A stretch of DNA of 64,000 nt. Origin: Pseudomonas chlororaphis (GTDB lineage Bacteria > Pseudomonadota > Gammaproteobacteria > Pseudomonadales > Pseudomonadaceae). The DNA lies in NCBI RefSeq assembly GCF_001921865.1, contig NZ_MSCT01000009.1, positions 310,001 to 374,000 of the forward strand, given 5' to 3'. Both the position numbers and the translations under genes were made by a program. The notes below the pieces were generated by a model. That model saw only the letters and a program-made list of their open reading frames with translations. It had not been told where the DNA came from and made no database searches. Of this stretch, positions 1 to 9,991 are shown piece by piece. Numbering within the stretch: position 1 is the stretch's first letter; every line of letters starts with the position of its first letter.

Positions 1-258
1 CGCCACCCGCGGCTGCGCCTCGCGGGCGCGCGGCGGCTCCTGGGCGGGGGCGGGGGCCTGGCTGTCTGGCGGCAGGTCCAGGCCTTTGGCCGAGTCGATC
101 CACAGCTCGCTGACCCTGGACTGGCGCAGGCGCTGGTAATCGGCTTGGCTCTTGAGCACGAAACCGGCTTTCCAGAACGAGTGGTCAAGCCACGAGCCAC
201 AGAACTGGTGGATGTACATCCCGATGCGCAACTGATCGATGGAAATACGTTTGAGCAC
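1..258 (-). CDS. HD-GYP phosphodiesterase-like protein, N-terminal part only (DUF3391 domain)
   Basis: An open frame runs off the left edge from a GTG at 258, preceded on the minus strand by a good GGAGG ribosome site. The first residues read VLKRISIDQLRIGMYIH, followed by a GSWLDHSFWKAGFVL stretch and an SRVSELWIDSAKG stretch. This is the pattern of the DUF3391 domain found at the N-terminus of many HD-GYP cyclic-di-GMP phosphodiesterases in Pseudomonas. The part seen ends in an Ala/Pro-rich linker (about residues 56-86). The catalytic HD-GYP domain would lie outside the window, so the enzymatic role is inferred from family architecture only. Confidence 0.7.
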   Translation of the reverse strand, partial: MLKRISIDQLRIGMYIHQFCGSWLDHSFWKAGFVLKSQADYQRLRQSRVSELWIDSAKGLDLPPDSQAPAPAQEPPRAREAQPRVA

Positions 259-381
259 GCTGAAATCCTCCAGCCGATCCGCTGCCGGCGGGTCGAGGGA
301 CCCGCTGGCGCCGGACAATAAGGCTCCTTGCCGTGACTGTCCTGAACTGCACGACCGGGCGCGAGGCGGCCGCGCCGGCAG

Positions 382-2004
382 TCAAAGGGAGAAGCGTGCC
401 ACCAGTTTGTTCAGACTCACCGCCAGGGTCGACAGTTCACTGCTGGCGATAGACGTCTGGCTGGCGGCCGAAGAGCTTTGCAGCGACAGGTCGCGGATGC
501 TCATCAGGTTCTGGTCCACCGAGCGCGCTACCTGGGCCTGTTCCTCCGAGGCGGTGGCGATCATCAGGTTGCGTTCGTTGATGTCGCTGATGGCCTGGGT
601 GATGTGACCGATGGCGTTGCCGGCCTCATGGGCGATGCTCAGGGTCTGGCTGGCGTCCTCGCTGCTTTGCTGCATGGACAGCATAGCCTTGCTTGAACCG
701 GACTGGATGCCCTGGATCATCTGCTCGATTTCCTGGGTCGAGAGCTGGGTACGGTGGGCGAGGGCGCGTACCTCGTCGGCGACCACGGCGAAGCCGCGAC
801 CCTGTTCGCCAGCCCGAGCCGCCTCGATGGCGGCGTTGAGGGCCAGCAGGTTGGTTTGTTCGGCAATCGCCCGGATCACGTCCAGGACCTTGGTGATGTC
901 CTGGGCCTGCTGGGCCAGGCCGGCCATTTCCACCCGGGTGTTTTCCACGGTGCTGGTGAGTTTCTCGATGGAGTGGATGGTCTGCTCGACCCGTTCCTTG
1001 CCCATGCTCGCCGAGCGCTCCGAGGCCTGGGTCGACTGCGAGGCGGACACTGCGTTGCGCGCCACTTCCTCGACCGCGGCGGTCATTTCGTTGACCGCGG
1101 TGGCAGCCTGGTCGGTCTCCATGCTCTGTTGCTGGATGCCCGCGTTGGACTCACGGGTGATGGCGCTCATTTCCTCGGCGGCGGAGGCCAGCTGGGTCGA
1201 AGAGTCGGCGATGTGACGGAGGGTGGATTTCAGGCTGTCGAGCATGGCCTGGGTGGATTTCTGCAGGTCGGTGAGTTCGTCCCGGCCGCTGATTTCCACC
1301 TGCGTGCGCAGGTCGCCCTCGGCGATTTTCTGCGTGGTGGCCAGCAGTGACAGCACCGGACGGATGATGCTGCGGGTGAACAGGGTGGCAATCAGGGTGG
1401 TCAGGATAATGGCCAGGACGATGATCGCCGAGGTCAGGGTCAGGCCGCTATTGAACTGGGCGTCGGCCGCCACGGCCGACTGCTCGGCACCGGCCTCATT
1501 GATGCGGATCAGCGCCTCGATGGCGCTTTGCAGGGTGTTGGCCAGCGGCACCGTGACCTGGTTGATATAGGTGTTGGTCTGTTCGGCGGTGTTGGTCTTG
1601 CTGGTGTCGATCATCACCATCAGCTTGTCCAGGTAGTCCTGGGCGCCGCGTCGGACCTGTTCGTAGGTGGCTTTTTCCTCATCGCTGGAAATCAGCGGCT
1701 CGTAGTCCTTGATGGCTTGGGCCAGGGTGTTTTTCAAGCCGGCCAGCTTGTCCAGGGAGGCGCCTTTCAGGCTCTCGTCCTCAGTGGCGTAATGCAGGGC
1801 CTCCAGGCGCACGCGCAAGGTGGCGGATTCGATTTTCGCGGCCTGCCTGACGCTCGGCATCCAGTTGCTTTGCAGGTCCACGGCTGCCTCGTGAATCTGC
1901 TCCATTTTCCATAGTGCCAAGCCTCCCAGAGCGATCAACAATACACAGATGGCGCCAAAACTCAGGAGCGCCCTGAAGGTCAGTTTTATATTTCTTGTCG
2001 TCAT
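382..2004 (-). CDS. Methyl-accepting chemotaxis protein
   Basis: A 540-residue chemoreceptor with the classical layout. It has a membrane segment at about 11-31, a helical periplasmic ligand domain of about 155 residues (four-helix-bundle type by length and composition), a second membrane segment at about 190-212, a HAMP domain to about 265, and a long coiled-coil signalling domain. The highly conserved hairpin tip is present (AEQTNLLALNAAIEAARAGE, then GRGFAVVADEVRALA). The protein ends in LNKLVARFSL, with no CheR-binding pentapeptide. It should relay ligand binding to CheA/CheW at the inner membrane; the ligand cannot be told from sequence. An AAGGTG ribosome site precedes the ATG. No flagellar sigma-28 promoter was obvious upstream. 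Confidence 0.95.
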   Translation of the reverse strand: MTTRNIKLTFRALLSFGAICVLLIALGGLALWKMEQIHEAAVDLQSNWMPSVRQAAKIESATLRVRLEALHYATEDESLKGASLDKLAGLKNTLAQAIKDYEPLISSDEEKATYEQVRRGAQDYLDKLMVMIDTSKTNTAEQTNTYINQVTVPLANTLQSAIEALIRINEAGAEQSAVAADAQFNSGLTLTSAIIVLAIILTTLIATLFTRSIIRPVLSLLATTQKIAEGDLRTQVEISGRDELTDLQKSTQAMLDSLKSTLRHIADSSTQLASAAEEMSAITRESNAGIQQQSMETDQAATAVNEMTAAVEEVARNAVSASQSTQASERSASMGKERVEQTIHSIEKLTSTVENTRVEMAGLAQQAQDITKVLDVIRAIAEQTNLLALNAAIEAARAGEQGRGFAVVADEVRALAHRTQLSTQEIEQMIQGIQSGSSKAMLSMQQSSEDASQTLSIAHEAGNAIGHITQAISDINERNLMIATASEEQAQVARSVDQNLMSIRDLSLQSSSAASQTSIASSELSTLAVSLNKLVARFSL

Positions 2005-2276
2005 ATAGGCACCTTGCAGGTTGGAGTGATACAGCCAGTCACATTTCGACTCCCTGTCGCCTTGTTATCACTCTGGCCTCAAAGGGATGAAAAATCTGTA
2101 GCGATGTAAAAAATATTTCGACGAGGTTTTTTCGTTCCAATAAAGGGTGCCGGATCGGCAGCCATCGCAGTTGCAGGCCGTGAGGGCGGTCAAACCCGCG
2201 GGCTTGACCCTTATCAACGTGCCTCGAAGGCTTCTGGGGCATGCTGCGACCCCCTCCAGTAAAAGGAACAAGGCCC

Positions 2277-3761
2277 ATGACCCAGCCTGTGACAACGGCG
2301 CCCGCGGCCAAGGCCGCCTTACCGATCAGCTTGCTGGTCGCCGTGCTGGCGATGGTGGGTGTGCTGCTGTTGCCGCTGCCCGCCGACCTGCCGGTGGCGG
2401 GGCATCGGATGCTGGCGATCCTGGCGTTCGCGGTGGTGGTGTGGATCAGCGAGGCGGTGTCCTACGAGGCCAGCGCCATCATGATCACCGCGTTGATGGC
2501 CTTCCTGATCGGCACCGCACCGACCTTGCAGGACCCGACGCAGCTCTACGGCAGCTCGGCGGCCATCAGCCTGGCCCTGACCGGATTCTCCAACTCGGCC
2601 CTGGCCCTGGTGGCCGGCGCCTTGTTCATCGCCGCCGCCATGACCCACACCGGTCTCGACCGGCGCATCGCCCTGGTGACCCTGACCCGGGTCGGCACCA
2701 GCACCCGGCGGATCCTGGTCGGCGCCATCGCCGTGACCATCCTCCTCAGCCTGCTGGTGCCCAGCGCCACCGCCCGCAGCGCCTGCGTGGTGCCGATCAT
2801 GATGGGGGTGATTGCCGCCTTCGGCGTCGACAAGCGCTCGAACATCGCCGCCGGGCTGATGATTGTCGTGGCCCAGGGCACCAGTATCTGGAACGTCGGC
2901 ATCCAGACCGCCGCGGCGCAGAACCTGCTGACCGTGGGCTTCATGGACAAGATGCTCGGCCAGCGCGTGGCCTGGCTCGACTGGCTGATCGCCGGGGCGC
3001 CCTGGGCGGTGATCATGTCCCTGGTGCTGCTGTGGCTGGTGCTGAAACTGCTGCCGCCTGAAACCGACAGCATTCCCGGCGGCAAGGAGGCGGTGGCCCA
3101 GTCCCTGGCAGACATCGGGCCCATGACCGGGCCGCAGAAACGCTTGCTGGCGGTGTCGGTGCTGCTGCTCCTGGCCTGGTCCACCGAAGGCAAGCTGCAC
3201 CCGTTCGACACCACGACCACCACCTACGCCGGGCTGGTGATCCTGCTGCTGCCGCGGATCGGCATCATGACCTGGAAGGACGTGCAGGCCCGGATTCCCT
3301 GGGGCACGGTGATTGTCTTCGGGGTCGGCATCAGCCTCGGTTCGGCGCTGCTCAGCACCCAGGCCGGGCAATGGCTGGGGAGCCAGGTGGTGGCCCACAC
3401 CGGGCTGGACCAGGTGGGGCCGTTGGCAGTGTTCGCGATCCTCGCGGCCTTCCTGATCCTCATCCACCTGGGGTTCGCCAGCGCCACGGCCCTGACCTCG
3501 GCCTTGCTGCCGATCCTGATCGCCGTGTTGCAGACCCTGCCGGGCGAGTTCAGCCGCCTGGGCATGACCATGCTGCTGGGGTTCGTCGTCAGCTACGGGT
3601 TTATCCTGCCGATCAATGCGCCGCAGAACATGGTCTGCCTGGGCACCGAGACCTTCACCGCCCGTCAGTTCGCCAAGGTCGGGCTGCTGGTGACGCTGCT
3701 GGGCTACCTGTTGATGCTGGTGTTCGCCATGACCTGGTGGAAATGGCTGGGCTGGCTCTAG
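2277..3761 (+). CDS. DASS/SLC13-family anion:sodium symporter
   Basis: A 494-residue polytopic inner-membrane protein of the divalent anion:Na+ symporter type. Two SAT-type motifs, in PSATARSACVVPIM and in FASATALTSALLPIL, occupy the places of the SNT substrate/sodium signature of the CitT/VcINDY family. I chose the ATG at 2277 because AAAAGGAA lies just upstream; an in-frame ATG at 2241 has no ribosome site and adds residues with no family resemblance. The likely substrate is a di- or tricarboxylate or a related anion, not resolvable here. Its 3' end faces the DapF-like gene across 15 bp, so the two are convergent rather than co-transcribed. Confidence 0.85.
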   Translation: MTQPVTTAPAAKAALPISLLVAVLAMVGVLLLPLPADLPVAGHRMLAILAFAVVVWISEAVSYEASAIMITALMAFLIGTAPTLQDPTQLYGSSAAISLALTGFSNSALALVAGALFIAAAMTHTGLDRRIALVTLTRVGTSTRRILVGAIAVTILLSLLVPSATARSACVVPIMMGVIAAFGVDKRSNIAAGLMIVVAQGTSIWNVGIQTAAAQNLLTVGFMDKMLGQRVAWLDWLIAGAPWAVIMSLVLLWLVLKLLPPETDSIPGGKEAVAQSLADIGPMTGPQKRLLAVSVLLLLAWSTEGKLHPFDTTTTTYAGLVILLLPRIGIMTWKDVQARIPWGTVIVFGVGISLGSALLSTQAGQWLGSQVVAHTGLDQVGPLAVFAILAAFLILIHLGFASATALTSALLPILIAVLQTLPGEFSRLGMTMLLGFVVSYGFILPINAPQNMVCLGTETFTARQFAKVGLLVTLLGYLLMLVFAMTWWKWLGWL

Positions 3762-3776
3762 CCCGCTCTCCTGGGG

Positions 3777-4571
3777 TCACAGCCAGCCGCTGAAGACCTT
3801 GGTCACGCTGCCGGCCAGCCGCACCTGGCCCTGGCCGTCCCAGCTGACCGTGACCGGACCGCCGTCGCACAGCACCCGCACCGGGCTGTCCAGCAGCCCG
3901 CGGCGGATACCGTTGACCGCCGCGCCGCAGGCGCACGAGCCGGAGCCCAGGGGAATCGCGCCGTTGCGCTCCCAGATGCGCAGGCGAATGGTCTGCCGGT
4001 CGATGACCTGGACGACATGCACATTGGTCTTGCGCGGGAACAGCGGGTCGGTCTCGATCCGCGGGCCGAATGCCGCTACATCGATGGGCTCCAGGTCGTC
4101 GACGAAAAACGTGCAGTGCGGATTGCCCATGCTGCACGCCGCCGGCTCGCCCGCCAGCGGCAGGGCCAGGGTATCCAGGGGCCGGGCCAGCGGGATGTCC
4201 TGCCAGGCGAACTGCGGCGCGCCCATCTCCACCGACACCGAGCGATCGTCCAGGCGCGTGCACTGCAGGATGCCGCGAGCGGTCCTGACCCGTACCGCGT
4301 CTGTGCCGCTTTCGTTCAGCAGCAGGTCGGCCGCGCCGCGGGTCGCGCTGCCGCAGGTGTCCAGGCTGGAACCGTCGGCATTCCAGAAGGTCAGTTGCGC
4401 CGCCGTTTCAGGGCAATCGCCCAGCACCACCAATTGATTGAAACCCACGCCGCGATGACGGTCGCCCAGGCGCCGGGCGAGTTCGCCGGTGATCGGTTCG
4501 GCGCGCCCGCGGGCATCGACGAGCATGAAGTCGTCGCCGTTGGCGTGCAGCTTTACAAAGTTCAGGGGCAT
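3777..4571 (-). CDS. DapF-like epimerase/racemase homologue with altered catalytic site
   Basis: A 264-residue protein that aligns along its length with diaminopimelate epimerase: WNADGS at 63-68, GNPH at 149-152, TNVHVVQV at 182-189 and WER at 200-202. The first catalytic cysteine is kept (Cys73, in TCGSATR), but the usual CGNG loop is changed to CGSA. The second catalytic cysteine, expected nine residues after Glu201, is Ser210 in PLGSGSCAC. The true lysine-pathway DapF is therefore probably elsewhere in the genome, and this copy may be a racemase or lyase on another amino acid, or inactive. It stands alone on the minus strand, between an anion permease and a polyol cluster. Confidence 0.75.
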   Translation of the reverse strand: MPLNFVKLHANGDDFMLVDARGRAEPITGELARRLGDRHRGVGFNQLVVLGDCPETAAQLTFWNADGSSLDTCGSATRGAADLLLNESGTDAVRVRTARGILQCTRLDDRSVSVEMGAPQFAWQDIPLARPLDTLALPLAGEPAACSMGNPHCTFFVDDLEPIDVAAFGPRIETDPLFPRKTNVHVVQVIDRQTIRLRIWERNGAIPLGSGSCACGAAVNGIRRGLLDSPVRVLCDGGPVTVSWDGQGQVRLAGSVTKVFSGWL

Positions 4572-4854
4572 GGAGGTTCCGCAAGGTCAATACAGGGTTG
4601 TGGTTCGTCACCGAATACGGGGTTTCGAAAAAGCACCGCCAGTGCCGTCTTGATGCAGTACCCAAGCCGGTTCCGACAAGAAGACATTGCCTCAGCGACC
4701 CGGGAGCCGTCACCCGTTTGCGCTGAAAAAAACTACAGGTTTGCTGCAAGCCACGCGCTAGTCGTTCCCCGGACCGGGTGGGATGCTGGGGCTCAGCTGG
4801 CCGGACCCGATCCGGCCGTTGCTTTGCCTACAACTACAAAAAAAGGAAAGCACC

Positions 4855-6156
4855 ATGGTCCATCGCCAAGCCTCGAAAGGGTTGCTGTTCGGTCTTCCCG
4901 TATCCCTGGTCTGGGGGTTCGTGGCCATTGCCGTGTTCATGACCGGTGATGGCATTGAACTGGCCTTTCTCTCCCGCTATGTGGTCGACCTGGGTTTTTC
5001 CCCCACCCAGGCTTCATTGCTGTTTACCGTCTACGGCCTGCTGGCGGCGTTATCCAGTTGGAGCTCCGGCGTGTTGGCCGAAACCTTCGGCCCGCGCAGG
5101 ATCATGCTGATCGGCGTCGCCGCCTGGATCGTTTTTCACGCCTTGTTCCTGGCTTTCGGCCTGCAAGGGCAGAACTATGTGCTGATGGTGCTGTTCTACG
5201 GTATTCGCGGCCTGGCCTATCCGTTGTTCATTTATGCCTTCATGGTCTGGATCGCCCAGGTCACGCCGGGAGCGCGCATGGCCTCGGCCATGGGTTGGTT
5301 CTGGTCGATGTATTGCCTGGGGATCGGGTTTTTCGGTACCTGGTTGCCCAGCTTGAGCCTGTCGCGCATCGGTTTTATCGGCACGCTCTGGATGGCGATC
5401 TTCTGGGTCGCCCTGGCCGGGGCGATGATCATGCTGCTGGTCAAGGAGCATGGCGCCGGTCGGCCCGGCGACGCGGTAACTCTGGGCGAGCGCCTGAAAA
5501 ACCTGAGCCAGGGCGTGACGGTCATCGTCGAGCGACGGGGCATGCTGCTGATCGTGCTGGTGCGGATTATCTGCAACCTGAGCCTGTTCGGCTTGCCGGT
5601 GATCATGCCGTTGTACCTGACTTCGGCCGAGGTCGGCTTCAGCATGGAGCAGTGGCTGCACCTGTGGGGCGTGATGTTCGCGGTCAGCATCTTCACCAAC
5701 GTGATCTGGGGACAGATCGGCGACCGTCTGGGCTGGCTGGTGCAGATGCGCTGGTTTGGCTGCATTGGCTGTGCCTTGTCATCGCTGGCGTTCTATTACC
5801 TGCCGCAGGTCTACGGCGCCCACTTCGGGATGGCGCTGATCGCCGCCGTGACATTTGCCTTGAGTGTCACCGCATTCGTGCCCATGGGGGCGGTGTTCCT
5901 GGCCCTGGCGCCGGAGCAGAAGGGGGCCGCTATCTCGGCTCATAACCTGGCCGCCGGCTTGTCGAACTTCATGGGGCCGGCGATCGCGACGCTGTTTATC
6001 GCCACGCTGGGCATCAAGGGCGTGTTGTGGATCTATGCCGCGCTCTATGCGATCGGCGCGGTCCTGACCTTCTTCATCCCTGTCCAACAACCCCGGCTTG
6101 GCCAGGCGGCGTCGGTTTACACCCACAGCGCCGAGCCCGTTCAAACCCTTCAGTAG
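4855..6156 (+). CDS. MFS transporter, polyol permease type (RbtT/DalT-like)
   Basis: A 434-residue, 12-segment major facilitator. The N-terminal half carries [20 protein letters not shown] and an ETFGPRRIM loop-2/3 signature, as in the ribitol/arabinitol/xylitol permease group (TC 2.A.1.18). The ATG at 4855 follows AAAGGAAAG. It lies 10 bp upstream of a xylitol-type dehydrogenase gene and is followed by an AraC regulator, which supports import of a sugar alcohol. No polyol kinase is present, so the predicted route is import followed by NAD-dependent oxidation to the ketose. Confidence 0.85.
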   Translation: MVHRQASKGLLFGLPVSLVWGFVAIAVFMTGDGIELAFLSRYVVDLGFSPTQASLLFTVYGLLAALSSWSSGVLAETFGPRRIMLIGVAAWIVFHALFLAFGLQGQNYVLMVLFYGIRGLAYPLFIYAFMVWIAQVTPGARMASAMGWFWSMYCLGIGFFGTWLPSLSLSRIGFIGTLWMAIFWVALAGAMIMLLVKEHGAGRPGDAVTLGERLKNLSQGVTVIVERRGMLLIVLVRIICNLSLFGLPVIMPLYLTSAEVGFSMEQWLHLWGVMFAVSIFTNVIWGQIGDRLGWLVQMRWFGCIGCALSSLAFYYLPQVYGAHFGMALIAAVTFALSVTAFVPMGAVFLALAPEQKGAAISAHNLAAGLSNFMGPAIATLFIATLGIKGVLWIYAALYAIGAVLTFFIPVQQPRLGQAASVYTHSAEPVQTLQ

Positions 6157-6166
6157 AGGACGCACC

Positions 6167-7213
6167 ATGCAAGCTTTGGTCCTGGAAAAACAGCGCACCC
6201 TGACCATCCGCGAGGTCGATCTTGCCCTCGAGCCCGGTCCGGACGATGTGCGGATTCGCATGCATACCGTCGGCATCTGCGGCAGCGACGTGCATTACTA
6301 CACCCATGGCCGGATCGGCCCGTTCGTGGTCGACCAGCCGATGGTGCTGGGCCACGAGGCCGCCGGTATCGTGGTGGAGGCCGGCGCCAATGTGCGGCAC
6401 CTGACGGTGGGGGACCGGGTATGCATGGAACCGGGCATTCCCGACCCCGCGTCCAGGGCCTCGCGCCTGGGGCTGTACAACATCGATCCGGCCGTGCGGT
6501 TCTGGGCGACGCCACCGGTGCACGGTTGCCTGACGCCGGAGGTGATTCATCCTGCGGCCTTCGTCTACAAACTGCCGGACCACGTCAGCTTCGCGGAAGG
6601 GGCCTTGGTGGAGCCCTTCGCCATCGGGATGCAGGCGGCGGTCAAGGCCCGGATCAAACCCGGGGATATCGCCGTGGTGATCGGCGCCGGCACCATCGGG
6701 CTGATGACCGCGCTGGCTGCCTTGGCCGCCGGGGCCAGCCAGGTGCTGGTGTCGGACCTCGTGGAGGAAAAACTGGCCATCGCCCAAGGCTACGATGGCA
6801 TCGTCGCCATCAATGCGCGGGTCGAATCGCTGGCGGCTCGGGTCGCGCAGCTCACCGGCCATTGGGGCGCCGATGTGGTCTTCGAGGCCAGCGGCAGCCC
6901 GCGAGCCTATCCCGATGCCCTGGCTTGTGTGTGCCCCGCCGGGGCATTGGTGCTGGTGGGTATGCCAGTGGAACCGGTCGCCTTCGATGTCGTCGCGGCC
7001 CAGGCCAAGGAGATTCGTATCGAAACCGTGTTCCGTTATGCCAATGTCTACCCCCGGGCAATCAACCTGATCGCCAGCGGCAAGGTCGATCTCAAACCCC
7101 TGGTCTCTGCTACCTTTCCCTTCGCTCAGGGCGTGGCGGCGTTTGAACGGGCGGCCAGTGCCTTGCCGGGCGATGTGAAAGTGCAGATCAGTTTCGACCC
7201 GCACCTGGGTTGA
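6167..7213 (+). CDS. Zinc-dependent NAD(P) polyol dehydrogenase (xylitol/sorbitol type)
   Basis: A 348-residue medium-chain dehydrogenase. The catalytic zinc ligands are visible: Cys38 in [10 protein letters not shown], and His63-Glu64 in LGHEAAG. The NAD fold carries [10 protein letters not shown]. The loop that normally holds four structural-zinc cysteines reads [15 protein letters not shown] and has lost them; to my knowledge this is typical of bacterial xylitol dehydrogenases, so the change is not decay. An AGAGGA ribosome site precedes the ATG at 6167, 10 bp after the permease stop, so the two genes should form one transcript. The exact polyol (xylitol, arabinitol, sorbitol) is not determinable. 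Confidence 0.87.
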   Translation: MQALVLEKQRTLTIREVDLALEPGPDDVRIRMHTVGICGSDVHYYTHGRIGPFVVDQPMVLGHEAAGIVVEAGANVRHLTVGDRVCMEPGIPDPASRASRLGLYNIDPAVRFWATPPVHGCLTPEVIHPAAFVYKLPDHVSFAEGALVEPFAIGMQAAVKARIKPGDIAVVIGAGTIGLMTALAALAAGASQVLVSDLVEEKLAIAQGYDGIVAINARVESLAARVAQLTGHWGADVVFEASGSPRAYPDALACVCPAGALVLVGMPVEPVAFDVVAAQAKEIRIETVFRYANVYPRAINLIASGKVDLKPLVSATFPFAQGVAAFERAASALPGDVKVQISFDPHLG

Positions 7214-7243
7214 GCCAAACCACCTTCCTGGAACAGCGCGGTG

Positions 7244-8131
7244 ATGGATAACAAGAACAAGGCCCAAAGGCCGTCCGAACTTGAAGTGATCTTCACCGAG
7301 CCGCAACACAGCTTCCGCTGGTACGAGCATGACTATCCCTTCGAGCTGGCTCGCTGGAACCATCATCCGCAGTTCGAGATTCACCTGATCCGCCAGGGCT
7401 GCGGGCGATTTTTCGCCGGGGACTATATCGGTCACTTCGAGGCCGGCCATCTGGCGCTGATCGGTCCCGGGCTACCCCATGACTGGAGCATCGACCTGGC
7501 GCCTGGCGAATGCATTCCCGGGCGCGATGCGGTGTTGCAGTTCGACGGCGACAGTTTGCTCAAGCTGCGCGAAACCCTGCCTGAACTGGGCGATCTGCAA
7601 GGCCTGTTCACCCGGGCCCGGCAGGGCATCGAGTTTGCCGGCGCCACTCAGCGCCAGGCCCGCGAACTGCTGGAGGCCATCGGTCAAAGCAGCGGCCTGA
7701 AGCGGCTCTGGTTGTTCCTTTCGCTGTTGGACGTCCTCGACAACGCACCCGCCGCAGACTGCCGCCTGCTGGCCAGCCAGCAATACGCGCCGCTGCTCGA
7801 TGGCCTGACCACCGCGCGCATGAGCCAGGTGTTCGACTACATCCACCAGGATTTGAGCGAGGAGTTGCGCATGTCGGTGATCGCCCGCCGTCTGGACATG
7901 AGCGAGCCGGCGTTCTCGCGTTTTTTCAAACGCACCACCGGCCACACCTTCGTCGACCTGACCCGCAAACTGCGAATCCAGCGTGCTTGCCGTCTGTTGT
8001 TGCAAACTCGTCGGTCCATCGCCGACATCTGCTTTGAAGTGGGTTATGCCAATCTTTCCAATTTCAATCGGCATTTTCGCCATGAAATGCTGGAAACGCC
8101 TTCCGAATTCCGTAAGCGCATGGAGCACTAG
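7244..8131 (+). CDS. AraC-family transcriptional regulator
   Basis: A 295-residue regulator (296 if the adjacent GTG at 7241 is used). The N-terminal half (about 1-160) is a cupin-like sensing domain with HHPQFEIHLIRQG. The C-terminal about 100 residues form the AraC double helix-turn-helix, with MSVIARRLDMSEPAFSRFFK and then IADICFEVGYANLSNFNRHF. It follows the dehydrogenase by 30 bp in the same direction and is the natural candidate activator of the polyol permease/dehydrogenase pair. The effector is unknown. Confidence 0.9.
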   Translation: MDNKNKAQRPSELEVIFTEPQHSFRWYEHDYPFELARWNHHPQFEIHLIRQGCGRFFAGDYIGHFEAGHLALIGPGLPHDWSIDLAPGECIPGRDAVLQFDGDSLLKLRETLPELGDLQGLFTRARQGIEFAGATQRQARELLEAIGQSSGLKRLWLFLSLLDVLDNAPAADCRLLASQQYAPLLDGLTTARMSQVFDYIHQDLSEELRMSVIARRLDMSEPAFSRFFKRTTGHTFVDLTRKLRIQRACRLLLQTRRSIADICFEVGYANLSNFNRHFRHEMLETPSEFRKRMEH

Positions 8132-8311
8132 GTTGCACCACGGAAAATAACCTCATCGCCGTTGTCGAACATTTCCGTCTTACCCATAAAAACTGAAGAA
8201 TCCTTCATGACGCTTGCCTGCCAGCCGTGCTTTTCCGGCAAACTCACCTGCATTTTGTAAAACCGCCCCCGACGATCAAGGACTTTGGGGCGCTCAGCAC
8301 AAGGTCACTGA

Positions 8312-9991
8312 ATGGATAGCTACGCCCCGCGCCACTGGCAACCCCACGAAAAGCCCAGCTTGCCCGGTTCGCCCTCGACGCCGCTGCATCCCACCCACAA
8401 GCGCCTGGCCTATGCCCTGGTCGGCCTGCTGGTGGCGCTCACCGGCGGCCTCGGCAACTCCCTGGTGATCGCCAACCTGCCGTACCTGCAAGGCGCCCTG
8501 GGCGCGACCACCGCGGAAATGGCCTGGTTGCCGGCGGCCTACGTGATGACCAACGTGTCGATGAACCTGCTGCTGGTGAAGTTTCGCCAGCAGTTCGGCC
8601 TGCGCGCCTTCACCGAAGTGTTCCTGGTGCTCTATGCCCTGGTGACCTTCGGCCACCTGTTCGTCAACGACCTGAGTTCGGCCATCGCCGTGCGCGCGGC
8701 CCACGGCATGGTCGGCGCGGCCCTGAGTTCCCTGGGCCTGTACTACATGGTCCAGGCGTTCCCGGCCAAGTGGCGGATGAAGGCCCTGGTGCTGGGCCTG
8801 GGCACCTCGCAGCTGGCCTTGCCCCTGGCCCGGCTGTTTTCCGAAGACCTGCTGCTGATCGCCGAATGGCGTGGCCTGTACCTGTTCGAGCTGGGGATGG
8901 CGCTGGCCTCCCTGGGCTGCGTGCTGATGCTCAAGCTGCCGCCCGGCGATCGCTTTCGTACCTTCGAGAAACTCGACTTCCTGACCTTCGCCATCCTCGC
9001 CAGCGGCGTCGCGCTGCTCTGCGCGGTGCTGTCCCTGGGGCGCATCGACTGGTGGCTGGAGGCGCCGTGGATCGGCTACGCCAGCGCTGGCGCCATCGTG
9101 CTGATCTTCACGGGCCTGGCCATCGAGCATAACCGCCGCAACCCGATGCTGATGACCCGCTGGCTGGGTAGCGGGGCGATGATCCGCCTGGCCCTGGCGG
9201 TGATCCTGATCCGCATGGTGCTGTCCGAGCAGTCCACCGGCGCGGTGGGCTTTCTCCAGGCGCTGAACATGAGCAGCCAGCAGATGCGCCTGCTGTACGG
9301 GGTCATGCTGCTGGGCAGCATCGCCGGCCTGGCCACCAGCGCGCTGACCATCAACCCATCGCACCTGTTGATGCCGCTGATCATCTCCCTGGCGCTGATG
9401 GCCGTCGGGTCGGTGATGGACAGTTTCTCCAGCAACCTCACGCGCCCGGCCAACATGTACCTCAGCCAGTTCCTGCTGGCCTTCGGCGGGACCTTTTTCC
9501 TCGGCCCGACCATGGTCCTGGGCACGCGCAACGTCATGACCAACCCGCGCAACCTGGTGAGCTTCTCGGTGCTGTTCGGCATCTGCCAGAGCCTCGGCGG
9601 GCTGATCGGCTCGGCGCTGCTGGGGACCTTCCAGATCGTTCGCGAGAAATACCATTCCAGCCATATCGTCGAGCAACTGGTGATGATGGACCCGCGCGTG
9701 CTGGGCCGGGTGCAGAGCGCCGGCGCGGCCGTCGGCCGGGTCGTCGCCGACCCGCAGGCCCGCGAGCTGCAAGGCATGCGCAGCCTGGCCAGCGCCGCCA
9801 CCCGCGAAGCCAACGTGCTGGCCTATAACGATGTGTTCATGCTGATCGCGGTGATCGCCGTGCTGACCATGCTCTGGATCTTCACCCGCAGCCTGTGGCT
9901 GATGAGCACGACCAAGGCGGTCGCGCCCGCCGTTGCCAGCCCAGCCCCGACCCCGACTTCCGTCCAACCCAGCGGTGCCCTTTCTTCATGA
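8312..9991 (+). CDS. MFS efflux permease, DHA2/EmrB type
   Basis: A 559-residue permease, the right length for the 14-segment DHA2 drug:H+ antiporters. It has the family motif-C-like segment LGTSQLALPLARLFSEDLLL and a long hydrophilic loop near the C-terminus before the last membrane helix. Its TGA overlaps the ATG of the downstream EmrA-like adaptor (ATGA), indicating translational coupling. The two proteins should form an inner-membrane/periplasmic export pair that recruits an outer-membrane channel encoded elsewhere. The substrate (drug, siderophore or aromatic) is unknown, and no dedicated regulator lies beside it. Confidence 0.87.
   Translation: MDSYAPRHWQPHEKPSLPGSPSTPLHPTHKRLAYALVGLLVALTGGLGNSLVIANLPYLQGALGATTAEMAWLPAAYVMTNVSMNLLLVKFRQQFGLRAFTEVFLVLYALVTFGHLFVNDLSSAIAVRAAHGMVGAALSSLGLYYMVQAFPAKWRMKALVLGLGTSQLALPLARLFSEDLLLIAEWRGLYLFELGMALASLGCVLMLKLPPGDRFRTFEKLDFLTFAILASGVALLCAVLSLGRIDWWLEAPWIGYASAGAIVLIFTGLAIEHNRRNPMLMTRWLGSGAMIRLALAVILIRMVLSEQSTGAVGFLQALNMSSQQMRLLYGVMLLGSIAGLATSALTINPSHLLMPLIISLALMAVGSVMDSFSSNLTRPANMYLSQFLLAFGGTFFLGPTMVLGTRNVMTNPRNLVSFSVLFGICQSLGGLIGSALLGTFQIVREKYHSSHIVEQLVMMDPRVLGRVQSAGAAVGRVVADPQARELQGMRSLASAATREANVLAYNDVFMLIAVIAVLTMLWIFTRSLWLMSTTKAVAPAVASPAPTPTSVQPSGALSS

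Noticed and set aside
2319..3467. Long minus-strand frame opposite the anion permease, and similar long antisense frames opposite other high-GC genes (for example 8294-9967 and 49992-52088)
   Set aside because: They mirror the GC3 bias of the real genes, have low-complexity composition rich in His, Gln, Arg and Gly, no ribosome sites and no domains.
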